NCBI GenBank assembly: GCA_013397935.1 | Contig: VZRN01001306.1 | Coordinates: 133,733-197,732, forward strand | Source of the DNA: Dasyornis broadbenti | Lineage: Eukaryota > Chordata > Aves > Passeriformes > Dasyornithidae | Reading direction: 5' to 3' | Length of the DNA stretch: 64,000 nucleotides | Part shown: positions 23,278-36,390 of the stretch, one piece after another | How positions within the stretch are numbered: the stretch's first letter is position 1 | How the letters are laid out: each line of letters opens with the position of its first letter | The notes under the pieces: generated by a model | The model's input: the letters and a program-made list of their open reading frames with translations, nothing else | What the model was told of the DNA's origin: nothing | Databases searched by the model: none | Position numbers and translations under genes: made by a program

Positions 23278-26200
23278 CATATATAATCAGCACAGAGTAG
23301 CAGATTTTCACATCAGAAAGTTTTGGCTACACAACTCACTCACAACATAAAGTGTTCAACTTCCACAGTGGTCAAACCATAAAAGATGAAAATAAAATCT
23401 TCCATGAGCATTACCTGAGCCTTTCATTGGGAAAACACAAGAGTTTTCAGCCTTTGGTCATTGCAATGGGACTTTCACCACCATTTGCTTTCATTACTCT
23501 AATGTCCATGGGAGACACATTACATTCAGAATGAAAACCAAATCTATTTTTGACAAGAGGAAATCCAAGAGCTAGGACCATTAGTAAGTACAAAGGCCCA
23601 AGAGAATGGAACTGCCATGATAAATTAATCTTACTATGAGGCAAGTGATAAAACTTATTTTTAATGCTGCCTAATCTTAGCACATATGTGTTTTGCCTAG
23701 AGATGATTTTGGGCTTAGTCTCAGAGTTTGTTAGTGCACACACATAACACAGGCTTTTGGGACAGGGAGAGACAGAGAAGTTGTACAGAATTTACAGTGG
23801 GACTTAACCTAAGCAAGTTTAAGGGGACCCTTGGAGCTGGTTATCTACCCCTCTGGCAAAATGCCAGCAACAGGAAAGATAAATTCACTGCCCATTCACA
23901 CTCACCTAAGCATAGGTTTTCAAGTGAAACAAAACCAGTGGTTCAATTTCTCTTCCTCCCAGGTAAGAAGTCCAAATGATCTGCAGGGTCTATATTTGTG
24001 CATGAGTGGTATCAATTTTCAGTACAGCTAAAAGTTACCACCGGCAGAAAGCTTGCACCCAGAATCAATGGAGAAACGATATCCAAGTAGAGATTATCTG
24101 TAACCTCATTTCCTGGAAGTTATAATTTGTTTCAAACCTTCGAGCACTGATAGGGGTGAGAACACTCTGAGTGAGATGACACTTGTTCAAAATAAAGAGG
24201 TCAGAAATTCTTCAACATCAATTTCTATGTACTCAACACCCTCTTTTCTATTTTTAAGCACTAGCCAGGCAGGCAGTTTTACTGGTAACACATCCACACA
24301 GGTTTCCTTGGCATCCCTCAAATCCTCGCAGCACTATTATATGTGAATGCTGCAATTTTCTATCAATGGAGAAACTACTCTGTTTCCACTCCCTGTAATT
24401 TTACACCCTCAGAAGACACTTTTGTTGACTGACAGACATCTCTCTTCTTCCTGTTGCTGCACTGGGATTGGAAGCCTGTGCCTCATAAGGGTTAATATAC
24501 CTGGCTTTCCTGCCCACACAATTAAAAGCAATCGTATGGAAGAACAACCTTGTGCAAGGGAGGACTGGTTTTAAAATACAAAATCCCAGGAAAGAGGAAT
24601 ATGGAGAAGTACTTCAACATCTTAGTTTAAATTCAGCCCTGTAAAAGCTCACATGAAATATTCATACTTTAATGTCCACAAAGTAGTTTAATCTGATCTG
24701 CAGAATCACAACACTGGCAGTATAATATGTCCCATGGCCGTACAAAATGCTGAAGTGAGCGGAATACGTCCGTTTTCCTCTGCCAGAAAAATTCTGACCT
24801 ACAGGCTCTGGTGCAAAGCACTCACTAAACACCCTGTATAACTATTTAATATATGTGCCCTCTGGAAATGCTGAAGGCTTTTCCCCTTAGGTGTCTGTCT
24901 CTGATCCTAGCAACAAACACTGTTTCTTTGTTCAGTGACTTTATGAATAGAAGCGCAAAGAGCCAGATAAATTGCTAGCAACATCATAGTCTTTAGTGAA
25001 GGCCTGTGATTCTCCAAATTTCATCCTAAACATAATTATGTGGAGAAATCTATCTACAGAACTTATGGGTTCCTCAAAACACTTCATCTGTCATCACCTC
25101 ATTGAAACAACACTATTTATTTGCTTTCTAAAGGAACTCTAATTGATTTATCTGTTCCTTGGAATAACACCATGATAAATAAATTATCACTTAAACATGA
25201 TGGATTACTAACATTTCCTTTTCTAATTATATTTCTGACATATTACCATGTCTTGCTTAGTTTAAAAGGTTGCATATGTTTTCCTTATCCCTGTAATCTA
25301 ATCTAAGGTGCAAAAGCTGGATTTGTGCCAGTGAATCCCTTTGTTAATATACTGCTGCACTACCAGAGTCCGTCTGGAGTTACTGTTCTGCTTGATGTCT
25401 CACGGCAGATCCTACCTGCATGGAAGTTGAAAGGACATTCAAGGCACGTATCTGGGGATGACAGTTTTCTTTGTGATGAACCACAGAGTCACAGCTTGTT
25501 AAGTAAGACTGTGACAGTGATAAAAGACAAAGCCATCATTTTATAGCAGAATATGGCCTATCGGTACATGACAAGCCATACTATCTCTGCTCATGCATGC
25601 TGACATCTCATAATGCATTCTCCCAAGTGCCGGACAGAAATAGTCCCTGAAGACAGCACCACTAGAGAGTAATAGCACACTGCTTATCTTGGAGCAAATG
25701 AATGGAAAAAACCTGAAGTGTACAACGTGTCCCTACTAAAATCACAGATAAAGGGAGCTTTCAGCTGAAAGTATTTTCTAATTTCATTAGAAGTTCAGTA
25801 GCTTTGGAATCAAACAATAAGGACAGTTATGCAATCTTCATTGTCAACTATTTTGGTCCTTTGCACTATGATTTTTTTTAAATGTTTAGGGTAAATTTAC
25901 AAAACTCTCTTGGGAGCCTTTTTTTTTTTTTTTTTTTTTGAGGGCTGTGCATCCATACAGTCCTGCACTGTACTTAACATTCTTCACACTTGACATCTTC
26001 CCAGCCTGTCCAAATATTACTAGCTGGTGCTCCCAGGCTCCCAAGCTGCTCTGCAGGGTGGAAGCCCATGGGAATGTATGTAGGTTATAGTGAGAGGTTA
26101 AGAGCCAGACAGCTCCCAGACCAGGCAGCATAGATGGCAAGGGAGGGGACACTATCAGCAGAGGAGGCAGTAGGGAACTTGAGGCTGGTACCTTGCTGGA

Positions 26201-27617
26201 AGGAATGGGAAGACCTAGTGGCTTCCTGGGGAGAAAAAATCATGGAAGAAACACCAAGAAGGAAGAGATTTAGCTTGAAAGGGTAGAGAAATATGCAAAA
26301 GGGCTACAAACCAGCAGCGGAGTATAAGAAAAGAGAAAATACCTTTTGCCACTAAGGATACTTCTCAGTTAAGTCAGGCTCTTCTCTTGGTTTTAGCCCA
26401 AGCCTTTTGATAGTCCCCACACAAAAGCTTTCATCATATATTTGCATTGCTATTGGAGGAGATTGCAATCCACCTGAATGGAAGAAATGAATCCATCTGC
26501 TCTCTGGCTCCCTACACTCCCACAACAACAGAGCAACTCATGGGTCAGGGCAGGGAGCAGCAGTTTGACACGATAGAAAATAAAGTGAGGTTCACAGAGA
26601 TAACTGTGTGTGACTGCAAAATTAGTGGTGATTATGATGTAAGTGCTGTTTATCAGCAAGGAGCTGTCAATGTGGTTAACAGGGCTGTTCAGGCTGAGCA
26701 CTAATCATATGGGCTAACCCGAGAAATTCTCCTGGTCCTGTTATACATTTGGGATACATGGGATGCATTGGCTGCATTGGCTGGGGGTTGTAAGACTACA
26801 AAAATGCCAGTGAAAACCTTCCTGCCACTCTACTCTTGAGCTGAATAGTGCACAGGTCTCCCCTTCCTACTGTACATGCAGTCACCACCTCAGGGAATCT
26901 GACCACCTAGCACAGCCAAGCATCCTGATCTCACCTGCCCTGTAACCCACCCATAAATCACCTGCAAAATTTTCCTCCATGACACCTATAAAATGTTAGT
27001 CACAATGGTGAAGTAGCCCATGTCTTGAGTGGTGCCTGCCACACTGACTAGCATTTACTGTTTGCTTGTGCCCTTCCCATCTGTTGACTGAATGACTCTT
27101 ATCTGCATGCATAAATATTAAATTCTTCGGTATAGCTGTAATATAGTAAGCACAATAAATAGCAGTAATGTTAACCAATGTATTTAATAGTAAGACTCTT
27201 GATGACCACTTATATTGCTATTATAGTTAGATCAGCATTTCTGATTTGTACCACAGCTTTTGTAATACAGATTAATTGATTTTTTTTTCCCAATAGTTGT
27301 TGACTTAATCGAATAGACACTGTTTAAATTTCCCCTCTTCTGGGTTCTGGACTTTTAAATCTATATTGGCACTCAGGTCTCAGTACCTTTATCTCTATTT
27401 CTATATTTAGAGTACCTTCTTCACTTACCCTCCTTCCATTCTCATTTTCATGTCTTCCTTTTATGGGGATTCTCAGACCTGAAACTGCTCTCTCCCTCCT
27501 CTGATGTTGTTTTGTAGGAAGCTCTCTGCTAAATGAAACAGAAAAATTCTATGCAAAGACAAAATGTTTCAGAATTAAACCCTGAAAACATTTCAGGCAC
27601 TACACCTGATATTTGAC
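23278..27617. other. Intergenic, no gene recognised
   Basis: ORFs are 98 codons or less with no family match. The T21 run at 25919 is the only notable simple repeat. Confidence 0.8.
25919..25939 (+). repeat. T21 homopolymer
   Basis: This is the longest uninterrupted mononucleotide run in the window apart from the poly-A split by the gap. No interspersed element was recognised beside it. Shorter runs of 13-16 bases occur at 1231 (T15), 2328 (A13), 14756 (T16), 38933 (T15) and 42958 (A15). Confidence 0.95.
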
Positions 27618-27680
27618 TGTCACAGACTCATTAAGTACCAGGTTGGAAGGGACCTTAAGGATAAAAGCTGCATGATTATG
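27618..27680 (-). mobile_element. Short CR1 3'-end fragment
   Basis: CACAGACTCATTAAGTACCA followed by GGTTGGAAGGGACCTTAAGG is the reverse complement of a CR1 tail and adjacent 3' UTR. Only about 60 bases are recognisable. Confidence 0.75.
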
Positions 27681-30600
27681 TAAGAGTTCCAGTTTTCATT
27701 TGGAGAGAAACTCTTCCAAATTTAAAGAAGGACGTTCAAAAATCTGAATTAATAGAGAGAGAACTCAACTTTTCTTGGTTTTAATTTTTTCCTGATTTTT
27801 CAGCTATTCTCATGATTTTGGCATATTCTGTTCTGGATGATATACAATTGGAATAAACTCTACTAAAACAGTTTGTTGACTTGAACCAGACTGAATTTTT
27901 AGTTTGTAAGCTCATTACAAAGATCATGCTTTTTCACACATTTAGACATAGGCATAAATTAAAAACGTGTATCAACATTAAATTCTCAAGAAATGTTATA
28001 GCTTCTCTGTTTTATTCTAGCCAAGCCACCACATGATTTTGAAACTGGAAAGGACAAGTGTTTTTACAGAGATAATCATCATTTCACCTGAAAAAAGTAT
28101 TTATTTTTAGAAATTCATAAAGCATAGCTAGCTTTTTGCTAGAGTTTTTAAGCTTTAAGCACACTGTGGTTCCAATAGGGACTACAAGTGCCAAAATGCC
28201 ACAAAAAAAGACTATTTCCTCAATACTTTCAGCTTACTGAAAGACAGAAAGTGCTGGAATTGTGTAAGAAGAGAAGCCATAGTGAGAACTGCCACACAGC
28301 TTTTAGATCAAAAAGTCTGATTAAGCACTGGAGGTTTTGGGAAGATTTTCAAACAGAATTAATGCTATAAATAATCAGAATTTTGCTGATCAACTTGGTA
28401 AACTGATTGAATATTATCTCATGTGTGATCACTTCTAATATTTGGAGGGGGGTTCAGATATATTTAGAAAGAGATAGCCTAAACCCTAAGCCTGTCGCTG
28501 GCGAACATTGCTGTTGGGTAAGTATGAAAATGCAGAAAATGTGTGTTGATGACTGAACCCAGCCATCATTGTTACTTCCTCATTTGTTTGTCTTATTAAA
28601 ATCTCCTAGAATTACACAGGAGAGTGGCAACAATTGGAGATGTTTCCCATGCAGGGCAGGAGCCCTAGGCTCTTTCTGTGACTCTTGAGCAGGCAGAGGC
28701 TGCCAGAGTGGTCAGGTTTCACTCTTCCCGCTATAGCATAGGATCTAGGGGTCTGCATTTACCACATAATCTATGGCAGGTTGAAAAGAAGCAACCTGTA
28801 ATACCAGGACACTTCCTTTAACAAAACCATGGTATGGAAGAAAAGCACCTTCTAGAAACAGTGAAGGACTAGGGTTAGATGTCAAATGACTAAAATTTCC
28901 CAATTTTCTGTTGTTTCTCCATACAAGTTGTTTAGGGTTCACTGATGTCTTGAAGCAGGAGCAATAATGAATGTCAAAAAGACTTTCTTCATGACTCAGG
29001 AACAACCACTAGACTATATTTGAGACATCTGGTCATTCCTTTACCTTGGCTCTGATAATGTCTGAATACTCAAAAATGCACACGAGGGGTTTTTTCATGC
29101 AGCAATCAGAGTTTTGGGATTTGCAATGCACAAGTTACTCATGTAAAGCGTGCAATGCACAGTGAATATGAGATAACCTCCTCCATGTCAAAGCTAAGGT
29201 GTGAACTTACTGATGCTTTTCGGAAGTGGAGTAAATTACTTCACACATTGCTAGCTAAGTGAATCTGAAAAAGGAGTTAGTGTGGAGTAGTTTATGAGCT
29301 TAAATTCACACTTCAAATTTTTTCTTTATGGTAACTTTTAATGTAGAGAAGCATTCAGTCATCTTAATTCTGAGCATCTTGGTTCAAAAAGTGACCAGTG
29401 TTTCTAAAAAACGCAATGTAATGTTTTCATATTTTCTTCTGCAATCCCACTCTTCCATGAACTGAATTACACACCTATCAGTTAGTTTGATTTCAAGAGT
29501 GACAGTATGAAATATTTTTCTTGAAAAATAAATATAGTGTTAACATGGACTGTTGCCATATGTTACAGCCAGCTGAAAAAAGAAGAAAATCTAGGGTTAG
29601 TATACTAATAGTAAAGAAAGTCTTACATAACTTCTTATAGTTTAGGTCTTGCATCTCGCCCAGCATCTTGCCTGGCTTAAAAAGTTCAAACCCAAGGAAA
29701 TCCTGCCTCTTATAAAGCTGGAACTTGTGAATCCAGACCTCTTTGGCACACTAGGAAGAACCCAGCAACAGAAGCACTTCCCACCAAATCCTGCTGTCAT
29801 TCCAGATGCACAAGGATTTTTAAAAGCAAGAATCTTGCACAGGACTTTATGCAGTCTGGTTTTGACACCCTCCAAGGATGGCAACTGCACAAAATCATCT
29901 GCAAAGAAGCACGCTTTTAGCCATATTTTTAATTGTTTTGTTCAAATTCACACTTCATTTAAAATGCTCATGGAGGTGGGGTGCTAGTGAACTTGCCAAC
30001 CTTTTTGAAATGTGCTGAATTATAGGGAGAGTGAGAATGCTTACTTAGAGAGGGTGTCCTAGGCTAGAAAGCTTGAGTAATATTAAACTAGGTAAAACAA
30101 GATTCTTTGAGAGTCCTCACAGGATCAAGAACATCACTTTCCACAAGGTCCTAATACAAAGCATTTTAACGAAACTTCTAGGCTTTTCAACCTAATTTAA
30201 CTGTAAAAACTAATTTCTATGACCACAGACTTTGGTTAAAGATACAAAGTCAGTCAACTGGATAGACTTCAGTGACTCTAAGCAGAAATAAAAAACAGTA
30301 ATACCTTGAATCTACTTCTTTCGATTTCAGTGCTCTATTAGACTGCTTTAGGTATGGCTTCCTTTAAATATCACAGACAGCACAGTTTGAGGTATTTAAC
30401 CGATATTGATCAACAGGTATTCTTCTTAAAAAACATTCTTTGCAAGTTCAGTTTTGTTACTTGATACCTGATTTTCCAAAATGCTGAGCACCTGCAGCTC
30501 CCAGTGGCTTCACTTTCACAGTAACCACAGTTACCCAGGAAATCAGGTCAGAGCACGCTTCAACTCACGTGGCAAGGCCCCAGTTTTCAGTGGAAAACTA

Positions 30601-33600
30601 TACATTTTGAAGACTAGGGCATTTTTTATTTTGCTACACCTTCTAAGAAGTGTCTATTTCTCCACAGTAGATGCTGGAGCCCTGTCCTTTTAAGCTGCCA
30701 ACATCCCAGATTTGTTTCCAAGCTCATCTATTTAAAGAGTGAGGACTGTCATGCTGGAAAGTACCTTAAAATAGGGGTCTGGTGCAGGACCTAGCCCCAG
30801 CTCCCCATTTATTCCCTTCTGTATGCCAATAGCAAGGAAAAATAAATTATGAACAGATGCTTGCTTCTGCCCTGCTCTGGCTTCTGGCCAGACAGACTAT
30901 CTGAAAAGGTGTAATACAAGCAGCTGCTGCTTTCTAAAGGTACAGACATTTATTCACAGGAACAAGAAGACTGTGATGAAAAAGGTAAAAAAATTAAGAC
31001 TCTGAAAAATACAATTTCTTAGAGCTGCCTACAAGGTGACACAACTTTCCACCTCTCCATATGCAGAGGCACCTTCTACAAATTCATACTTGTGTGACAT
31101 GATTTGAGGCGCTTGGACAAAAGCAGGCTAATACAGAGTTCCTTGTTTCAGTGACTCTGCAGAGCACAACTGGAGATTAGGAAAATAATTATTCACTGTA
31201 AAAAAGAGTGTATATGACATTAATCTGGATTATAAAAAGCTAACTACATCTGGGGCTAAAAAATGGTGTTATCCCAAATTCTCATTAATAGCATCCAATT
31301 ACTGTCTGTGGTTATGTAACTGTTCATCTCACTATGTGGCCACTTACTGCTGGAGTCTGTTGCTGCTCAGCATAAATTGCACAGAGCACAGTGTGCAAAG
31401 GCACTAATGGCATTTACTTTGCATTTTGCGGTACAAGGATAAACAAAAATGTATTCTGAAACAAAATTGAAAGTTGGGGGTAGAGGTCATTCCAAGGAAA
31501 TTTTTTAAATTTATGTTTTAAAAATAGTTCCATTGGGATTTTTTTAGAGAATTTTGTTTGGTTTGTCTGGTGGTTTTTTGTAGTAAAAACATATGACTGT
31601 CATGGGGTATAAAAGAAAGTAAATGCTTTCTGTTTTAAATACATAGTAAAAACCATTACACTATCACATAAAACATACCATTAATTTTAGAGGGTTTATT
31701 TCCCCTGAATGCTGTACAAATATTTCAGGTCTCAAAGTGCACATCATTAGAATATGGGAACTTTTACAGAGCAGTCTGTGTGTGGGCACTGACCAAACAA
31801 AATGTCAATGAGCCTCTACTGATAAGAACAAGCAGAGATAAAGTGGACAGAAAGACCTGTGAGTCAGTAAATACTACAAATGACAATCATTGCAGGACAG
31901 GCAATTACCACAAGAAGAAAAAAACACTGATGAGTCCAGCAAATAAAATGTGATCCCCTCATAAGCCACAAGCATGAGAGGGAATGACAGCAAACTAAAG
32001 CTGGAGTTCACAGGACATTAACCTTTCTGAATGGAGGACTGACTACTGCCGTAGCATCAAATCCAACAACTAATCTGTTTGTACAGCAAATTACCTATTT
32101 CCTTTGTAGAAGTGAAAACAGTGTTTGAGTAGTAAAGCTACTGTGAGAACCAAGGAAACAAAATCAATGAGCCAAAACATGAGGGAACAGTTGCAAACTG
32201 AAACACTAAACAGAGTTATGAAAGATAAAAGCCATAGACTGAAGCAGCAGGAGAAAGAAAGAACAGGCTCTAATGATTTCTGAGGGGATGGTTTTTCATT
32301 TTCTTCATGGTTAATGGTGAGATTTCATTGACTCCTGCTGGAGCAGGATCAGGATTCTTAAGACAGAAACAAAAATGGCTGAAGGACGACAAAAAGCAGA
32401 ACAAGTAGTGAAAGGCTTCTGTGTGAAAAAAATTCAATAAATACTAATTCTTCCCCCATTATAAGTATAATTTCTACCTATGTTGGAATGGAGATTTCAA
32501 TTTGCTGTTATCTACTGAAAAATAATAATTTAGCAAGCAGTAACTACAGGGTTTTTATTCCATAAAGAACAAAACATTCAACTCATTCTCACAACAATAA
32601 CATTTCCTAATCCTCAGTGTACTATCTGTGGTCTGAAAGTACACAGCTGATCCTCTGCTCCTTTGGAAGTGCCTGCAAAATACCCTTCCCAGAATGTAGT
32701 GCATAAAGGTAATCCTAGGGAAACAGACATTACACTGTAATAGTGGTATCTGCAGGTATTGATCTTAACTTCTGAAATTTTCTACATAAGGGAAAAAAAT
32801 TACTCCTGCTTTATATAAATGAGCATATATCATGAGTTACAACATGAGTTGACAGATACAATCATAAGTTGACAGACAGTCAAACTTATTTCTGGAAATA
32901 ACCCTGACACTGTATTATATTCAAAATAATTTTTTGCTAGCCCTGACAAAGTAATAATACAGTTTTCTGGGATAAAAGCAGTATTCTAAAATCAGAATTA
33001 AGCCTTGTAAGTTAGCTAACACTCTGCTTTATCCAGAAGAGCCCTAATGCATAAGTCTAATATTTTTCATCAGATATTCAGTACATTTATTTCAAAACAC
33101 ATATTAGCTTAATAAGGATCTGTTACAAGCCATATTAATCATGTGTTTGCAAACAACAGCTTTTATCAACATTGATTATTTTCTTGATAGAATTAGAAAA
33201 TCAATAGGGGAAAATTAGACAGTAGATTTAATATATTTAAATTTATAATGCATTTATATTTAAATTTTAAAATTAAACTTTAAAGAGTGGCTTGCATAAA
33301 GGATTTTGATAGATTAAAGTTATAACTGAGGGGTATCAATATGTGTAAATGCATCAGGATAGTGTAAGAGGCTAGCCAGAAAGAGAAGACATTAGTAATA
33401 AAACACTTATGATGAAATTTACAAATATCAGATCATAGGTTCAAGAAAAACAGTTTCCTACATACATATATTTAAGAAAAGGGAAAAGTCTGTGAGGACA
33501 GACATTTGTGACAAAACTGAGTAACAATTCAAACAAAAATATTTAGTGTAATATAAGGACAAATTAAACAGATACATGTTGCTCAATTTCTAAAGCAATG

Positions 33601-35689
33601 TTAAAATTCAATACCAGACAGATGTACAAAGACAAGAAATGCCCCGGAAAAAGATCTATAACATGATAAAAGGCTCAAAAAGAAACAACCAATGTGTAAT
33701 GCTAACTGCAATGTTCAGGAAAAAAAAAAAAACAACAAATACAGAGGAGAATTTAAAAAATAATTTAAATGAGAATGTTTCTCATATGAATTTCCCCCAG
33801 CCTTATAAGATACCTTCTTAAAATCTGAGATTTTTCCAGAGGAAAAGTAAACTAGGTATGGGTAAGGAGACAGACTAACTTGAGTGCAGAGTTAGTATAC
33901 ATTTTGAGTACCTGAAACGACTAATGAACCCCCAAATCCACATATTGCATCCCTTGACTACTGCACATAGCAGGTCAGGATGATTTGTAGATGCTTCATC
34001 TGGAACACTGCAGGCTACAGCATGGCAGGGCCTCTGTGGCCAGAGACCCTGGCATTCCCTGCCATGGGGCAGCACAGGTGCAACCAAAGGTACCAAGGGT
34101 TTTCTCTTCTCTTTTTAAAAAATGCAATTGAAAGCATGGATAGTGGTGAAAGCTCTTTACTTTGAGACAGAATCTGTGTGTTTAATGCTTTCTGAGGAAG
34201 AAACTGAACTTGGATCCTAATGTGAGCTGGTGAACTCTAGAATCTAATAGAAAAAGTGAACAGCATTGTCATTTTCTCCATTAACTTAAAGTAAGGGAGA
34301 CTGCAGAAAAAGGCAGCCTGTTTCTGCAGATATGCTTTCGGCACACTGCAAAGAAACTTCTTAGGTTAAGTCTCAGAATCAATTAAAGTGAAGGAATGTC
34401 AGCTGCTGGGGTTTCAGTCGTATTTAGAAGGAAAATAAGTAATAAGATGGCTACATAAGACATCATCTGGCCTGAGCATCTACAGGAGCAGAAGCCTATG
34501 TTGCTTAGGGATTTTAAGATGGAACAGGGAGTTCCTTACTGAATTTAGGCTCCACAAAGGTTAAATAGTGGCTGAGTAGATTTAGATAATTTGTATCTAC
34601 TCAACTGTTGTCTTAGGTGCCTAAATCCTTTCCTGGAATTAGCCCAGGAGAGAGCAGAGCATTGTGCTGTTAAGTGCTCTGCTTTCACAGCAAATCAATG
34701 CCGAACTACCATATTTTCATTTAGAAGATCCTCCCCCAGCATTTGTATAGCTTACCATTATACAACTAATTGGACACATTATAAATGCTTAAAGACATTG
34801 AAGGGCTTTAACAAGGAGGAAAATGCAACTATTTGGTTTAGTACAAGAGTGTGAAAATCAGAAGAAGAAAACTGAATCAGAAAACCAGAAGAAAATTAAT
34901 GTGTGTAGGAATTACTGAGAATTAACTGAATTCAGATCAGGAACTACTATGGGCTTACAAAAATGGCAGAAACTTCAGCATTTCTATTACTTAAAAAGGG
35001 AATAAGCATATCACTGATAAGTAGAAGGAACATGGTATTGTTAGGCAGCTTATGTTGTGTGTCATTTCTTCCTTTTAGTGATGTGACATGGTGGAATCAG
35101 TTCTCTTTTCCATTTTGAATATGTGATTTTTAAGCAATTAGTGATTATCAGGCAAACCTGTGGGAACACGACCTGATATGGGGCTGTTGTTTTCTTGCCA
35201 ACAACTTCTGAACTATCAGGTTTTACTCATTTGATCCAGGAAGGTAAATCCCTGCCTGGGACCTTCTGAAGATAATATTTTTCTCAGAAGTAAATAACGA
35301 AATGAGCATAGAACTAGGTGAGGTAACAGCTTTTTGTAAAAGTGATAAAGCCTACCACACAATCAATACCACAAATGCTTTAAAAGGGAATATCCATTAT
35401 CCTAAGATCCAAGGGAGAGGAAATGCTGAGCTCCACTGTTCTTCAGATACATTTCTCCATACTTCGGGAACGTTTCACAGTACAGAAGGTTGACCAATAA
35501 GCACTAAACTCTGAGCACTGATCTTTGCTGAGAAGGTCAGGATCAGAGCCACACCTCAAGAAAAGCAAATCACTGAAGTCCGGTCCACTGTGGAATCTCA
35601 TTTTCCTTATTTCTCTGTAAGATAAAGGATCAGAAAGTCTTCTGAATTGGCGGTTCTGACTCCAGAGAAGATGTGACAATTAAATGGAG
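27681..35689. other. Intergenic, very AT-rich, no gene recognised
   Basis: Eight kilobases hold only chance ORFs; the longest is 112 codons at 29649-29987, with no recognised motif. A small palindromic structure lies at 34021-34066. The stretch 33180-33300 is almost pure A/T. Confidence 0.8.
32844..32883 (+). repeat. Imperfect 20-bp tandem duplication
   Basis: Two adjacent 20-base units share AGTTGACAGA and differ at a few positions. A partial third copy (ATGAGTTAC) lies just upstream. It is AT-rich intergenic sequence with no further meaning that I can see. Confidence 0.6.
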
Positions 35690-36390
35690 AATAGATTGAC
35701 AGCAGACTTGGAAAGACTTGGTGGGCAAGTAGCTCAACATATCTCAGCAATGTGCTCTTGCAGCCCCAAAAGCCAATCAAATCCCAGGCTGCATCCAAAG
35801 CAGTGTGGACAGGAGGTCACGGGAGGTGATTCTGCCCCTCTGCTCTGCTCTGCTCTGCTCTGCTCTGCTCTGCTCTGCTCTGGTGAGACTCCACCTGAAG
35901 CACTGCATCCAGCTCTGGGCTCCCCAACATAAGAGGGACATGGAACTGTTGCAGTGAATCCCTAGGCCATGAAGATGAGCAGAGCTCTAGAACACCTCTC
36001 CTGTGAAGACAGGCTAAAAGAGTTGGATTTTTTCAGCCTGGAGAGGAGAAGGCTCTGTGCAGACCTTATTGCACCTTCCAGTACCTGAAGGAAGCCTACA
36101 AGAAAGATGGAGAGGGACTTTTGTCAAGGGCATGTGATGATAGGACAAGGGAGAATGAGTTTAAGCTGTGGGGGGGTAAATTTAGGTTAGATATTAGGAA
36201 GGAATTCTTTATTCAGAGGGTATTGAGAGACTGGAAGAGGTTGCCCAGACAAGCTGTGGATGGCCCATCCTTGAAGCATTCAAGGCCAGGGTGACCTGGC
36301 CTAGTGGAAGATGTTCTTGACCATGGAAGAGTGGTTGGAACTAGAGGATTTTAAAGTCTCTTCCGACCCAAAGCATTCTATGGTTCTACG
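35690..36390 (+). mobile_element. CR1 LINE, 5'-truncated, + strand
   Basis: About 700 bases follow the 3' part of a relatively young CR1: AGCTCAACAT near 35731, GGTGATTCTGCCCCT, TGGTGAGACTCCACCTGAAG, AGCCTGGAGAGGAGAAGGCT near 36036, CCTTCCAGTACCTGAAGGA, TTAGATATTAGGAAGGAATT near 36187, GGTTGCCCAGACAAGCTGTG, GGTTGGAACTAGAGGATTTT, then the tail CATTCTATGGTTCTACG. It covers the end of the reverse transcriptase frame (broken by stops) and the 3' UTR. It contains an expanded pentamer repeat (35841-35880). The 5' edge is approximate. Confidence 0.93.
35841..35880 (+). repeat. (TGCTC)8 microsatellite inside CR1
   Basis: Eight perfect TGCTC units sit exactly between the CR1 landmarks CTGCCCCTC and TGGTGAG, where CR1 copies normally have one or two CTGCTCTG-like units. 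The repeat therefore grew from the element's own sequence after or during insertion. Confidence 0.97.

Noticed and set aside
22903..23280. 125-codon minus-strand open frame
   Set aside because: It lies wholly within the solo LTR, which does not encode protein.
29649..29987. 112-codon open frame
   Set aside because: No recognised motif, and an open frame on the opposite strand covers the same bases; it looks like unconstrained sequence.
34600..34640. TTAGGTGCCTAAATCC motif resembling a reptile repeat
   Set aside because: Only a short match and no collinear flanks; may be coincidence.
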